A DNA stretch of 64,000 nucleotides from NCBI GenBank assembly GCA_963781305.1, contig CAWAFL010000011.1, forward strand, positions 1,302,001 through 1,366,000, given 5' to 3'. The DNA is from DASXMT01 sp963781305. GTDB taxonomy: Bacteria; Actinomycetota; Acidimicrobiia; Acidimicrobiales; RAAP-2. The translations under genes were made by a program, and so were the position numbers. The notes under the pieces were generated by a model. The model had not been told where the DNA came from. It saw only the letters and a list, made by a program, of their open reading frames with translations, and searched no databases. Positions 26,101 through 34,505 of the stretch are shown here, one piece after another; the first letter of the stretch is position 1; the number at the start of each line of letters is the position of its first letter.

Positions 26101-27195
26101 ATGGGGGCAGTGCTCGGAGTGGGTCTGACCCACTTTCCGCCACTCTGCCATCCGGATGAGGGTTTGGCCGCCGCACTCCGTTGGACATTGGGCGACCCCG
26201 ACATCCCGACGGAGCTCCGGTCGCCGGAAGGATGGCCCGAGGCAATGCGTTCGGAGTGGTCGGACGACGATGGCCTGGCCGCTGCCGGCCGCCATCGTGC
26301 CCAACTCGTCGCCGGCTTTGCACGGGTCCGAAAAGAGCTTGAGGCCTTCGCTCCGGACGCACTGCTCATCGTCGGCGATGATCAGTACGAGAATTTTCGT
26401 GAAGACGTGATCCCTCCGTACACGTTGCTGGCCTACGAAGATCGGGAGGCCCGGCCCTGGCACCCGACCCAGGCGACCAAGGGCGTCATGCCCACCGAGA
26501 ACGTGTGGGACGAAGGGCCCGAGACCGCGTTCATGGTCCGGGGTCGGCGAGACATAGCCATGTCCTTGGCGTCGTCGTTGTTGGATGATGAGTTTGACGT
26601 CGCCTACGCCTACGAGCCCCTCCACCACGAGGGAATTCCCCACGCCTTCATGAACACGATGCTCTTCTTGGACTACGACCGCAGCGGCTTCGATGTCCCC
26701 GTGGTGCCACTGGCGGTCAACTGCTACGGTCGCCGGGTCATCAGCCGAACGGGTGGCCTGAGCCGCTTTGCCAACCAAGCGCCATTCGATCCGCCCTCGC
26801 CTGGACCTCGACGCCTGATGGACCTCGGGGCCGCGCTGGTGCGGGCCATCCTGGGCTCGCCGTGGCGCATCGGGCTGGTGGCCTCATCGAGCTGGTCGCA
26901 CGCATTCTTGTGCGATCGGACGTGGCGGCTCCATCCCGACACTCCGGCCGATCGCCGACTGTACCGGGCGTTCGCGGAGGGCGACTGGACCACCTGGCGT
27001 CAGGTGAGCCTGGATGACATCGAAGCTGCTGGTCAACAAGAGCTATTGAATTGGTTCGTCCTGGCCGGGGCCATGGAGCAGGCTGAGGCGGCCCTGACCT
27101 GGAGCACGTTCATCGAAACGGCGATCTTCAACACCAACAAGGTCTTCGCCTGCTTCGATGCCGTCGCCTCCGATGACGGGAAGGGGCGGCCATGA
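26101..27195 (+). CDS. LigB-type (class III) extradiol dioxygenase catalytic subunit
   Basis: A 364-residue protein of the LigB superfamily, whose members cleave catechol-type rings next to the hydroxyls with Fe(II). Seen: the N-terminal GVGLTHFPPL with His11, the expected first metal ligand; LLIVGDDQYENF, matching the conserved Asp-His strand in altered form (DQ in place of DH); PLAVNCYG; and WSHAFL. A Glu late in the chain (TFIETAIFNTNK) fits the third ligand. No LigA-like small subunit is seen. First gene of the right-hand operon; its stop overlaps the next start (ATGA). Confidence 0.8.
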   Translation: MGAVLGVGLTHFPPLCHPDEGLAAALRWTLGDPDIPTELRSPEGWPEAMRSEWSDDDGLAAAGRHRAQLVAGFARVRKELEAFAPDALLIVGDDQYENFREDVIPPYTLLAYEDREARPWHPTQATKGVMPTENVWDEGPETAFMVRGRRDIAMSLASSLLDDEFDVAYAYEPLHHEGIPHAFMNTMLFLDYDRSGFDVPVVPLAVNCYGRRVISRTGGLSRFANQAPFDPPSPGPRRLMDLGAALVRAILGSPWRIGLVASSSWSHAFLCDRTWRLHPDTPADRRLYRAFAEGDWTTWRQVSLDDIEAAGQQELLNWFVLAGAMEQAEAALTWSTFIETAIFNTNKVFACFDAVASDDGKGRP

Positions 27196-28172
27196 TCGAC
27201 GTCCATACCCACGTGGTTCCTTTGGAGCTCCCCTTCTCGGCCCCGGATCGCCCCGAGTGGCCGCGGGTCCAGCGAACCGGCGACGAGGCGGTCGTCTACG
27301 CCGGCGGGAAACCGTTCCGAACCGTGGATCGGTCTGCGTGGGACCCCGAGCGCCGCCGGGAGGAGATGGAGGCCTCAGGTGTCCGACGTCAGGTCCTCTC
27401 ACCCATGCCCGAGCTCTTTTGCTATGGGACCGAGCCTCGGGCGGCCGAGACCTATTGCCGTGAGATGAACGAGTGGCTGGGGTCGCAGGTGGGGGAGCAC
27501 TTCGACGGTTTCGGCATCCTCCCCATGCAGGATCCTCAGCTGGCCGCTGGCGCGCTGGATGAGGTGAAGGCGCTCGGGCTGAGCGGGGTGGAGATCGGCT
27601 CCAACGTCAACGGCGAGGTCCTCCACAGCGGCCGGTATGACGAGCTGTTTGCCGAGGCGGCTCGGCTCAGCCTGGCCGTGTTCGTGCACCCGTTCCATCC
27701 GCACGGCTTCGACACCATGACCGGCGGACCGGCGGCCAGCGGCGTGACCTTTCCGAACGAAATCGGGTTCGCCGTGGGCGGCCTCATCGCTGAGGGTGTC
27801 GTGGCCGCCCATCCGGGCCTGCGCCTGTGCGCCAGCCACGGGGGCGGTTCGCTGGGCCTGCTGTTGCCCCGGCTCGACCGCATGTGGCTTATGGACTCGG
27901 CGTTCCGGGAGCGGCTGCCCGACATGCCCAGCTCCTATGCCCGCCGTATCTATGTAGACCTGCTCGTCTTCTCGCCCGATGCCCTGACCTACATCCTGGA
28001 CATCGTCGGGGGCGATCGGGTCGTGGTCGGCTCGGACTATCCGTTCATGCCCGACCGGCCGGGAGCCGTACTCGACGAGCTGACGACACTCGACCAAGGC
28101 CAACGCCGCCGGATCCAAGAGGACAATGCCGAGTGTCTCTTGCAGAGCGATCCCAACCGGACGTCCCCGTAG
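27192..28172 (+). CDS. Amidohydrolase_2 (ACMSD-like decarboxylase/hydrolase)
   Basis: A 326-residue TIM-barrel protein and the only amidohydrolase here with the full HxH metal motif (MIDVHTHVVP). HPFHPHGFD, CASHGGGSLG and VGSDYPFMP supply the remaining zinc and acid positions, as in 2-amino-3-carboxymuconate semialdehyde decarboxylase. ACMSD-like enzymes act on products of extradiol ring cleavage, and this gene is coupled to the LigB-type dioxygenase by a 4-bp overlap, so decarboxylation or hydrolysis of the ring-cleavage product is a good inference. Confidence 0.88.
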   Translation: MIDVHTHVVPLELPFSAPDRPEWPRVQRTGDEAVVYAGGKPFRTVDRSAWDPERRREEMEASGVRRQVLSPMPELFCYGTEPRAAETYCREMNEWLGSQVGEHFDGFGILPMQDPQLAAGALDEVKALGLSGVEIGSNVNGEVLHSGRYDELFAEAARLSLAVFVHPFHPHGFDTMTGGPAASGVTFPNEIGFAVGGLIAEGVVAAHPGLRLCASHGGGSLGLLLPRLDRMWLMDSAFRERLPDMPSSYARRIYVDLLVFSPDALTYILDIVGGDRVVVGSDYPFMPDRPGAVLDELTTLDQGQRRRIQEDNAECLLQSDPNRTSP

Positions 28173-28197
28173 TCCTCGACAAGCGAAGGGAAACGAC

Positions 28198-29331
28198 ATG
28201 TACAAGGTGATCGACGGAGATGGTCACATCTTCGAGTGGGAGCAAACGTTCTCCGACGAGTTCCTCGACGAAAAGTACCGACACCGCCGGCCGGTCGTCG
28301 TCGACGGCCCGCAGCAGCTCCTGTGGGCGATCGACAACGTCACCTATCCGGGTTTGTACGGTGACCGGCTCTCGTTCGGCGGGTCGCCGGTCAGTCGGGC
28401 CGGCGTTCGACGCGACAGCATCGTCCCCAAGCCCGAATCGCTGGGTGTTCTCGAACTGAGCGATGCCGACGAGCGGATCGCCCTGCACAAGGAAGAGGGC
28501 ATCGATGTTGCGGTGATCTATCCCACGCTGTTCCTCATCCGTCCGCTGAGCTTGGACCTCGGGTTCGAGGCGGCCATGTGCGCCTCCTACAACAATTGGA
28601 TGGCGCACGTCTGCAGCACGCGTCCCGACGAGCTCAAGTGGGTCGCTGTCATCGATATGAACGATCCCGAGGCGGCTGCGGCTGAGATCACGAGGTCGAA
28701 GACCCTTGGCGCCGTAGGGGTGATGTTGCCGGGGATGAACGGGACCTCGAGCATCACAGAACGTCAGTACGACCCAATCTGGGCGGCAGCCGAGCACGAG
28801 AACATGGCCGTCGGGGTGCATGTTGCCTACTGCACGCCCCTGAACCAGCACACGTTCGTGTTCTCGCTGTTGATGGGCTTCGAGCAGGTGGTGGCGTCCG
28901 GGATCCTCGACCGCTTCCCCCGCTTGCGGGTCTCCTTTCTGGAGGCCAGCTGCAATTGGGTCCCCTTCATGATCGAACGAGCCGAGGAGAAGGCGAACCC
29001 CGAGCGCAACCGGTTCGCACCCACCCGCCCGCTCGACACAGTCATCGACCGGCCGGAACAGGGTGGGTACCGAAGCGAGCTGTCGCCCATCGAGTACATC
29101 CAGCGGGGCAACCTCTGGTTCGGGTTCGAGGTCGAGGACCCGCTCCTCCCGTACTGCCTGGAGCACTTCGGCGAGGACTGCTGGGTCTACGGCTCGGATA
29201 TCCCGCACGGGGACCGACTGAAGAACGCGGCAAAGGTGCTCCAGAAGCGAGCCGACTTGTCAGAGCAGGCCAAGCAAAAGTTGTTGCGAGACAACGTTGC
29301 CCGCTACTACGACATGCCCATTCCGACGTGA
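28198..29331 (+). CDS. Amidohydrolase_2 family protein
   Basis: A 377-residue member with DxH at the N-terminus (VIDGDGHIFEWEQ) in place of HxH. VGVHVAYC, SFLEASCNWVP and YGSDIPHGDRL mark the barrel's metal and substrate positions. It follows the ACMSD-like gene after 25 bp and belongs to the same operon. It differs strongly from its neighbour, so it probably acts on another intermediate. The ATG at 28198 follows AAGGGAAA; an upstream in-frame extension overlaps the previous gene and is not needed. Confidence 0.87.
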   Translation: MYKVIDGDGHIFEWEQTFSDEFLDEKYRHRRPVVVDGPQQLLWAIDNVTYPGLYGDRLSFGGSPVSRAGVRRDSIVPKPESLGVLELSDADERIALHKEEGIDVAVIYPTLFLIRPLSLDLGFEAAMCASYNNWMAHVCSTRPDELKWVAVIDMNDPEAAAAEITRSKTLGAVGVMLPGMNGTSSITERQYDPIWAAAEHENMAVGVHVAYCTPLNQHTFVFSLLMGFEQVVASGILDRFPRLRVSFLEASCNWVPFMIERAEEKANPERNRFAPTRPLDTVIDRPEQGGYRSELSPIEYIQRGNLWFGFEVEDPLLPYCLEHFGEDCWVYGSDIPHGDRLKNAAKVLQKRADLSEQAKQKLLRDNVARYYDMPIPT

Positions 29332-29402
29332 TGGGGCCGCAGCGGGGACCGGAAATGACCAGGGAAGACAGTGCAGTGACCATGAGAGGGAATAACGCAT
29401 GA
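29331..29402 (+). other. 23-codon bridging ORF between two coupled genes
   Basis: Starts at an ATG sharing the last A of the amidohydrolase stop (TGATG) and ends in TGA overlapping the NTF2-like start (ATGA). It may carry ribosomes across the 67-bp gap. No homology can be judged, and chance is a real alternative because the NTF2-like gene has its own ribosome site (GAGAGGG). Confidence 0.3.
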
Positions 29403-29809
29403 TCAGCGAAGACCTGAAACAAGCTCGCGAGAAGGTATTGGCGACGCACCTTCGAGGCGAGTCGGAGAAGAACGTCGAGCTCGTACTGTCGACCATGCCA
29501 GAACCAACCTACGACCTGATCACGGTGGGGCGGGTGCTCCGAGGCAAGGAAGAGGTAGGTCAACTGCTCCAGAACATGTTTGACAATCTCGGCCCAAACG
29601 AGCACCAACCGGTGAAGATCTACCACACCGAGGACACCGCCGTCGTCGAGGTGGTCACCGTATTTCCCGACGGTTTCGACGGGTCGACCCCAGGGGACGA
29701 ATTCCGAGTGTTCACGGTTGGTGTCTTCCCCTTCGACGGGGAGACCCTGCTCTCCGAGCGCGTCTACGCCGATCCGAGCCAGCTCCTTCCCCTCCTCGAA
29801 GGCATCTAG
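29399..29809 (+). CDS. NTF2-like (SnoaL-type) protein
   Basis: A 136-residue cone-fold protein: a helix (LKQAREKVLATHLRGESEKNVELVLSTM), then LRGKEEVGQLLQNMF and curved strands (FRVFTVGVFPFDGETLLSERVY). Members act as isomerases, dehydratases, hydrolases or ligand-binding proteins on cyclic compounds. It is embedded in the right-hand operon, so a small pathway step such as isomerisation or dehydration is plausible. A second family member is at 45643-46125, not closely similar. Confidence 0.75.
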   Translation: MISEDLKQAREKVLATHLRGESEKNVELVLSTMPEPTYDLITVGRVLRGKEEVGQLLQNMFDNLGPNEHQPVKIYHTEDTAVVEVVTVFPDGFDGSTPGDEFRVFTVGVFPFDGETLLSERVYADPSQLLPLLEGI

Positions 29810-29859
29810 GTCGATCCGCTTCATCGTGGCGGTAACGAGCTGAGGAATGGGAGACGGGC

Positions 29860-30606
29860 GTGGATCTTGGATTGACCAATCGGACCGCCGCAGTGGCGGC
29901 ATCGTCAAACGGCCTCGGCTATGCCAGCGCGGCGGCGTTGGCGGCCGAGGGAGCGCGGGTAGCCATCTGCGGCCGTGACGCGGCTCGCGTCAAGAGCGCG
30001 GCCATCCGCATGGATGGCGATCTCGTCCCCCTTGTAGCCGATGTGGCCACCAGCGAGGGGGCCGCCAGTTTCATTGTGGAGGCGACGGAGGCGATGGGCC
30101 GGGTCGACATCTTGGTTACCAATGCCGGCGGACCCCCACCGGGTACGTTCGAGTCGACACAGATGGATGGCTATATCGACGCGGTGCAGCTCAACCTCAT
30201 GTCGGTCGTGGCCATGTGTCGGGAGGCCGTGCCGGCCATGCGCGTTCGAGGATGGGGCAGAGTGATCGCCATCACCTCCATGGGTGTACGTCAGCCCATT
30301 CCCGGCCTTATCGGATCGAACACGGCACGAGCAGGCGCCACTGGATTCTTGAAGACAATGGCCGGCGAGATCGCCAGAGACGGAGTGACGGTCAACTCGG
30401 TGCAGCCGGGAACACACGCCACCGATCGCATCACAGCCATGTTCGGAGATGACCTGAGCGGTGTGGTCGAGAACATTCCCGTCGGACGGATCGGCGTCCC
30501 TGCCGACTTCGGCTCCATCATCGCCTACCTGGCTTCGGAACAGGCGGGCTACATCACGGGGTCGACCATTCCTGTCGACGGGGGAGCATGTCTAGGACTG
30601 CTCTAG
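29860..30606 (+). CDS. SDR-fold protein lacking the catalytic Tyr and Lys
   Basis: A 248-residue SDR. The nucleotide-binding turn is ASSNGLG (about 14-20) and the structural NAGG and VDGG end are present, with Ser140 in ITSMG. At the place of Tyr-x-x-x-Lys there is Ser153 and Arg157 (GSNTARAG), so the usual proton relay is missing. Some SDRs with an SNxxRAG segment form a known divergent branch without settled chemistry. It may act as a dehydratase, binding protein or use another acid. GTG start preceded by GGGAG. In the right-hand operon. Confidence 0.85.
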   Translation: MDLGLTNRTAAVAASSNGLGYASAAALAAEGARVAICGRDAARVKSAAIRMDGDLVPLVADVATSEGAASFIVEATEAMGRVDILVTNAGGPPPGTFESTQMDGYIDAVQLNLMSVVAMCREAVPAMRVRGWGRVIAITSMGVRQPIPGLIGSNTARAGATGFLKTMAGEIARDGVTVNSVQPGTHATDRITAMFGDDLSGVVENIPVGRIGVPADFGSIIAYLASEQAGYITGSTIPVDGGACLGLL

Positions 30607-30672
30607 GCGTCGCCAGCAGACGAGACGACAAGAAGAAGGCGTAGGTCGGGACCGACATGGGAGGTAGACAGC

Positions 30673-31092
30673 ATGAGTGAGCCCGCGGGCGAGAAGTTCA
30701 TTGGCGACATGGTAGGGAGGATCGACCCGGATGATCCTCCCAGCCTGAAGTTTCGACTGTCCGACTACCAGGTGTTCGACCCCGACATGGCGACGGTCAC
30801 CTTCGTCTACGGCGGGGAGGGCCAACAGGGCATTGTCTTGTGGAATCTTGAGCCGGGACAGGAGAACGACTACCACCTGCACCCGACAACAGGGCACCTC
30901 CACATCATGGTGGAGGGGACGGCGGAGTACACGCTGGCCGGTTCGGATCCCGTGAAGGTCACAACGGGGGAAGCCGTCATGGTGCCGGCTGGCATTCCGC
31001 ACGGCATCCGCAACCTCAGTTCGGATCGGTGTACCTATCTGGCCATCACCAGTCCCGGGCCCTACGAGAAGGTCCTCGTGGACAGAGATTGA
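30673..31092 (+). CDS. Cupin-domain protein
   Basis: A 139-residue single cupin barrel. Metal-binding motif 1 is partly seen in NDYHLHPTTGHLHIMVEG (His at 3 positions plus a Glu) and motif 2 in PAGIPHGIRN. Small cupins serve as dioxygenases, isomerases or ligand sensors. It ends the first segment of the right-hand operon; GGGAGG precedes the ATG, and a new promoter lies downstream. Confidence 0.82.
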   Translation: MSEPAGEKFIGDMVGRIDPDDPPSLKFRLSDYQVFDPDMATVTFVYGGEGQQGIVLWNLEPGQENDYHLHPTTGHLHIMVEGTAEYTLAGSDPVKVTTGEAVMVPAGIPHGIRNLSSDRCTYLAITSPGPYEKVLVDRD

Positions 31093-31152
31093 CAGCACGT
31101 CGGTGCGGACAATTTCACCCCGCCAGAGCGACGCCAAGGAACGCTGTACAAC

Positions 31153-31200
31153 AGATAATCAGATGAAATGCTTGACTAGGAGGCGGGCTAACGCGATGAT
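31153..31200 (+). promoter_or_regulatory. Promoter with island-specific box (site C)
   Basis: Box AGATAATCAGATGAAAT (31153-31169), -35 TTGACT (31172-31177), 17-bp spacer, -10 GATGAT (31195-31200). Same geometry as the promoters at 18200 and 44633. It should drive the aldolase, hydroxylase and transporter genes. Confidence 0.65.
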
Positions 31201-31239
31201 GACAACGATGACGCAATCTCCTCTCGAACGGCAGGATCG

Positions 31240-32202
31240 ATGCTGAACGCCCAGGACATCACGGGGTTGATGGCTCTTCCGCCGACTCCCGTCCTCGCCG
31301 AAGTCGACTATCTGCATGCGCCCTCGACGGTCGACGTGGCTGAGGCGACGAGGGCGACGGGAAAGCTGGTAACGGATGGTGCCGGCTCCATCGGACTCTG
31401 CGGTACGACCGGGGAGTGTGCCGCCCTGACGTGGGCTGAGAAGCTTGAGTTCTACTCGGCCGTTCGGGACACGGTGGCCGGTCGAGTGCCCCTGTTTGCA
31501 GGGGCGACGACGCTCGGGACTCGGGACACAATCGACCAGATGCGGGCCCTGGTCGGACTTGGGATCGACGGAGCATTTGTCGGCCTGCCGCTATGGCAGA
31601 CCCCGACGCTGGCCAATGCTGTGCGATTTTACGCCGATCTGGCCGAAGCGGTTCCGGAGATGCCCATATTGGTCTACGGCAACTCCTTCTTCTTCAAGTT
31701 CGACTACCCCGTCGAGTTCTGGCAGGGGATTGCCGAGTCAGCGCCGACGACGATTGCCTGCAAGGTTGGATTCCCATTCACCCCGGAGGTGTTCGCGGCG
31801 GCCAAGGGGCAGGTGAATTTCATGAACGGGGAAGGCGGAACCCTTGGCCAAGCGTGGCGGAACATCCCCGAGTCGGTGACCGCGGGATGGGCGACCTCGG
31901 CAGCGATGGGCCCTGAGCCGTGGATCCGCTTCTTCGACCGACTGGCCGCCGGGGACACCGAAGGGTGCGAGGCCGTGCTGGCCGACATCGAGGGCGTAGC
32001 TCTGCCGATACCGGATTTCTCGCAGTTCGCTTGCTACAACACGCAACTGGAGAAGGCCAGGATCGATGCCGCTGGCTATATGCGGTGCGGACCGCCGCGG
32101 CCGCCGTATACGGATCTCCCTGAGGACTGGCGGGAAGCTGCCGAGACCAACGGTTCGGCGTGGGCCGAGCTCTGCAAACGCTACCGAGAGAGCGGACGTT
32201 GA
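31240..32202 (+). CDS. Class I hydratase-aldolase (NahE/PhdJ-like), DHDPS superfamily
   Basis: A 320-residue Schiff-base aldolase. Beyond the general DHDPS fold (GTTGEC at 55-60, Tyr146, Lys175 in ACKVGFPF), it shows the pattern of trans-o-hydroxybenzylidenepyruvate hydratase-aldolases from naphthalene and phenanthrene pathways: LTWAEK, VAGRVPLFAGATTLGTR, AVRFYADLAEAVPE and FKFDYPVEFW. Those enzymes hydrate an aryl-oxobutenoate and split it to pyruvate and an aryl aldehyde. The aldehyde dehydrogenases of the island could take the product. First gene behind promoter C. True lysine-pathway DapA is less likely. Confidence 0.85.
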   Translation: MLNAQDITGLMALPPTPVLAEVDYLHAPSTVDVAEATRATGKLVTDGAGSIGLCGTTGECAALTWAEKLEFYSAVRDTVAGRVPLFAGATTLGTRDTIDQMRALVGLGIDGAFVGLPLWQTPTLANAVRFYADLAEAVPEMPILVYGNSFFFKFDYPVEFWQGIAESAPTTIACKVGFPFTPEVFAAAKGQVNFMNGEGGTLGQAWRNIPESVTAGWATSAAMGPEPWIRFFDRLAAGDTEGCEAVLADIEGVALPIPDFSQFACYNTQLEKARIDAAGYMRCGPPRPPYTDLPEDWREAAETNGSAWAELCKRYRESGR

Positions 32203-33455
32203 GCCCGGACTCGGGTCAAAGGAGGCCCGGCACCACAGCTCTCGAGGATCGACAGGCGACCGCGGCATCGTCAGTGCCGTCGGCGCTTTCCCTGTCCGAG
32301 GCGATGGAGAGAGCCGAGTGGTTGGCCGACCGGGTTCGAGGCCGCCGATCGATTACTGAGGCCCAGCGCCGTCTGCCCGACGAGACAATCGAGGACTTTG
32401 TCCATTCGGACCTGCTGCGTATGAACCAGGCGAGGCGTTGGGGTGGCCACGAGCTGGGTTGCGCAGCAGTGGTGGAGATTGTGAGCAAGGTGGCCGAGGG
32501 TGACGGCTCGTCCGGATGGGTGCTCGGCCTCCTAGCTAGCCATTTCTGGCTCTGCTCGGTGTTCGGCGACGAGCTCCAGGAAGACATGTGGGGTACCGAC
32601 CCGACGGCCATGATGTCGTCGTCGTTCGCGGCGCGGCAGTCGTCGGTCGTCGCTGAAGGCGACGGGTACCGGGTGAGTGGTCAGTGGCCGTACTCGAGCG
32701 GATCCCCCCACTGCACCTGGGCAATGGTCGGCATCATCGTGTTGCCCATCGAGCCGGATGGCGCGCCGACGCTCCGGTGGGGGATCGTGCCGCGGTCCGA
32801 CTACTCGATTGCCGACGAGTGGGACACCTGCGCCCTGCGAGGCACGGCCAGCAACACGCTCGTGCTCGAGGATGTCTTCATTCCTGAATACCGGACTGTT
32901 GACCCGGCCCTCATCCTGGCCGGGATGGGCCCCGGCCGAGCCACCAATACCGGGTCGGTGTTCGGCTTGGGGTTCGCCGCTGCGCTGGGCTGGTACCTGG
33001 GTTCCACCGCCTTGGGCTGCGCCACGCAGGCCACCGCCGACTTCGCCAGCAGTTCGGCCAAGAAGGTTTCGACCTTCACCGGCCAACCCGTGCTGAGCGA
33101 GCCCCTCACCATCCACGTGGGCACGGCGTCGGCGAATGTCGAGGCAGCCCGGGCCATCATGCGGTACCGCACGACCTGGATCGACGACCGGCTCGCCCAG
33201 GGCGAGTCGTTGACCCGCGAGGAGTCGTTGGCCAGCGCTCGCGACGCGACGTCGGCCGTTCGGCTCTGTGTCGACGCTGCCGAGCGGTCCATGCGGTTCA
33301 GCGGCGCCGCCGGATTGGCGTTGGCCAACCCGGTGCAGTCCGGGTGGCGCGATGTCCACGGAGTTGCGGCTCACATGGGCTACAACACCGACGCAATCTT
33401 CGGCATGTGGGGCAAGTCGACGCTCGGACTGCCCCTTCCGCCGGGGTTCTTCTAG
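32199..33455 (+). CDS. HsaA/HpaB-C2-like flavin-dependent aromatic hydroxylase (acyl-CoA dehydrogenase fold)
   Basis: About 418 residues with the acyl-CoA dehydrogenase fold, but the motifs point to the two-component phenol hydroxylases: RLPDETIEDFVHSDLLRMNQARRWGG at the N-terminus, GDGSSGWVLGLLASH, VSGQWPYSSGSPHCTW and DTCALRGTASNTLVLEDVFIPEYR. HsaA and C2-type HpaB use FMNH2 or FADH2 from a separate reductase to hydroxylate a phenol next to its OH. No reductase is seen in the window. Start is uncertain: a TTG at 32199 overlaps the aldolase stop (TTGA); GTG 32274 and ATG 32304 are alternatives. Confidence 0.82.
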   Translation: MSPDSGQRRPGTTALEDRQATAASSVPSALSLSEAMERAEWLADRVRGRRSITEAQRRLPDETIEDFVHSDLLRMNQARRWGGHELGCAAVVEIVSKVAEGDGSSGWVLGLLASHFWLCSVFGDELQEDMWGTDPTAMMSSSFAARQSSVVAEGDGYRVSGQWPYSSGSPHCTWAMVGIIVLPIEPDGAPTLRWGIVPRSDYSIADEWDTCALRGTASNTLVLEDVFIPEYRTVDPALILAGMGPGRATNTGSVFGLGFAAALGWYLGSTALGCATQATADFASSSAKKVSTFTGQPVLSEPLTIHVGTASANVEAARAIMRYRTTWIDDRLAQGESLTREESLASARDATSAVRLCVDAAERSMRFSGAAGLALANPVQSGWRDVHGVAAHMGYNTDAIFGMWGKSTLGLPLPPGFF

Positions 33456-33525
33456 AAGCAAGTCACACGGCAACACCGTCAGACCGACACCAAGCGGTCG
33501 GGCACGACATCGGGGAGGGGGAGTT

Positions 33526-33642
33526 ATGGCTCGTTTCAGTGCAGTCGATCATTGCGTCGGAGCAGGCCCGCTCCCCAATGAACGCGTCACCGGGTGTGTC
33601 GGGACCCGCGGAGTGGACTGCGGACGGCGAGCGTCGCCATGA
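33526..33642 (+). CDS. Possible 38-residue leader peptide coupled to the ABC ATPase gene
   Basis: ATG at 33526 sits 2 bp after a very strong purine-rich ribosome site (GGGGAGGGGGAG). The frame encodes 38 residues with three Cys and ends in TGA overlapping the ATPase start (ATGA). The ATPase gene itself has only a weak ribosome site, so translation of this ORF could load ribosomes onto it. The peptide resembles nothing I know; it could be a coupling device only. Confidence 0.45.
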   Translation: MARFSAVDHCVGAGPLPNERVTGCVGTRGVDCGRRASP

Positions 33643-34475
33643 ACGCAGATCGATCCGACCAGGTGAGTGCATCGGCTCCGTGCGCCCTGGAACTTGCAGA
33701 CATTTTCGTTCGCTTCGGCGGCATCGTGGGACTCGACGGCGTGAGCCTTCGCGTGTCCCAGGGCGAGGTCTGCGGGCTGATCGGACCGAATGGCGCGGGC
33801 AAGACGACGCTCTTCGACGTGATCTCTGGGATGCGCACACCCCAGCGGGGAACTGTCCGCATCGACGGAATCGACGTATCCAAGGCCTCGCCGGCCAACC
33901 GAGCCCGACAAGGCGTTCGCCGTACGTTCCAACGAGTACAGACCTTCGGCTGGCTCAGTGTGGAGGACAACCTTCTGGCGGCCACCGAATGGCACGGCGG
34001 GGGCGGCGGCATGGCCGCTGACCTCTTCGCTTTACCTTCCCGACGGCGACGTGAGCGCGAGCGGCGGGCTCGGGTCGACCAGGTGCTGGAGCTGTGCGGC
34101 CTCACCGCCCTTCGGAAGGCCTCAGCGGGTTCGTTGGCGATCGGTTCGGCCAGGATGGTCGAGTTCGGGCGAGCCATTGTGGACGTTCCCCGCATCCTCT
34201 TGTTGGACGAGCCAACCTCGGGTCTCGAAGAGGGAGAGGTCGCCCGGCTGGCATCTTGTGTTGCCGCACTACGCGGCGAGTTTGAGTGCGCCGTTCTCCT
34301 CGTCGAGCACGACATGCGCTTCGTGATGGCCCAGTGCGACCCCATCGTGGTCCTCGATCAAGGCCGAGTCCTCTGCACAGGTTCGCCGGATGAGATCCGG
34401 GCTAACAAGGACGTGCAGACGGCCTATCTGGGTGACATCGCCGGCATGCACAACGCGGCGAACGCAAAAGCGTAA
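33639..34475 (+). CDS. livG: Branched-chain-amino-acid-type ABC transporter ATPase (LivG-like)
   Basis: A 278-residue ATPase. Walker A GPNGAGKTT at about 49-57, Walker B ILLLDEPTSGL, switch His in LVEHDMRFV. The signature motif is weak (SLAIGSARMVEF in place of LSGGQ-like), a variation also common in actinobacterial LivG proteins. The C-terminal tail (VQTAYLGDIAGM) is the LivG ending. It would pair with the LivF domain fused to the permease at 35866-38802. Sits between the hydroxylase and the binding-protein gene. Confidence 0.92.
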   Translation: MNADRSDQVSASAPCALELADIFVRFGGIVGLDGVSLRVSQGEVCGLIGPNGAGKTTLFDVISGMRTPQRGTVRIDGIDVSKASPANRARQGVRRTFQRVQTFGWLSVEDNLLAATEWHGGGGGMAADLFALPSRRRRERERRARVDQVLELCGLTALRKASAGSLAIGSARMVEFGRAIVDVPRILLLDEPTSGLEEGEVARLASCVAALRGEFECAVLLVEHDMRFVMAQCDPIVVLDQGRVLCTGSPDEIRANKDVQTAYLGDIAGMHNAANAKA

Positions 34476-34505
34476 GAGCGTGACAAACAACAACCAGGAG
34501 GGGAC

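Noticed and set aside
31196..31246. 16-codon leader ORF before the hydratase-aldolase
   Set aside because: Its ATG falls inside the predicted -10 element, so it would not be on the transcript; only an upstream start site would revive it.
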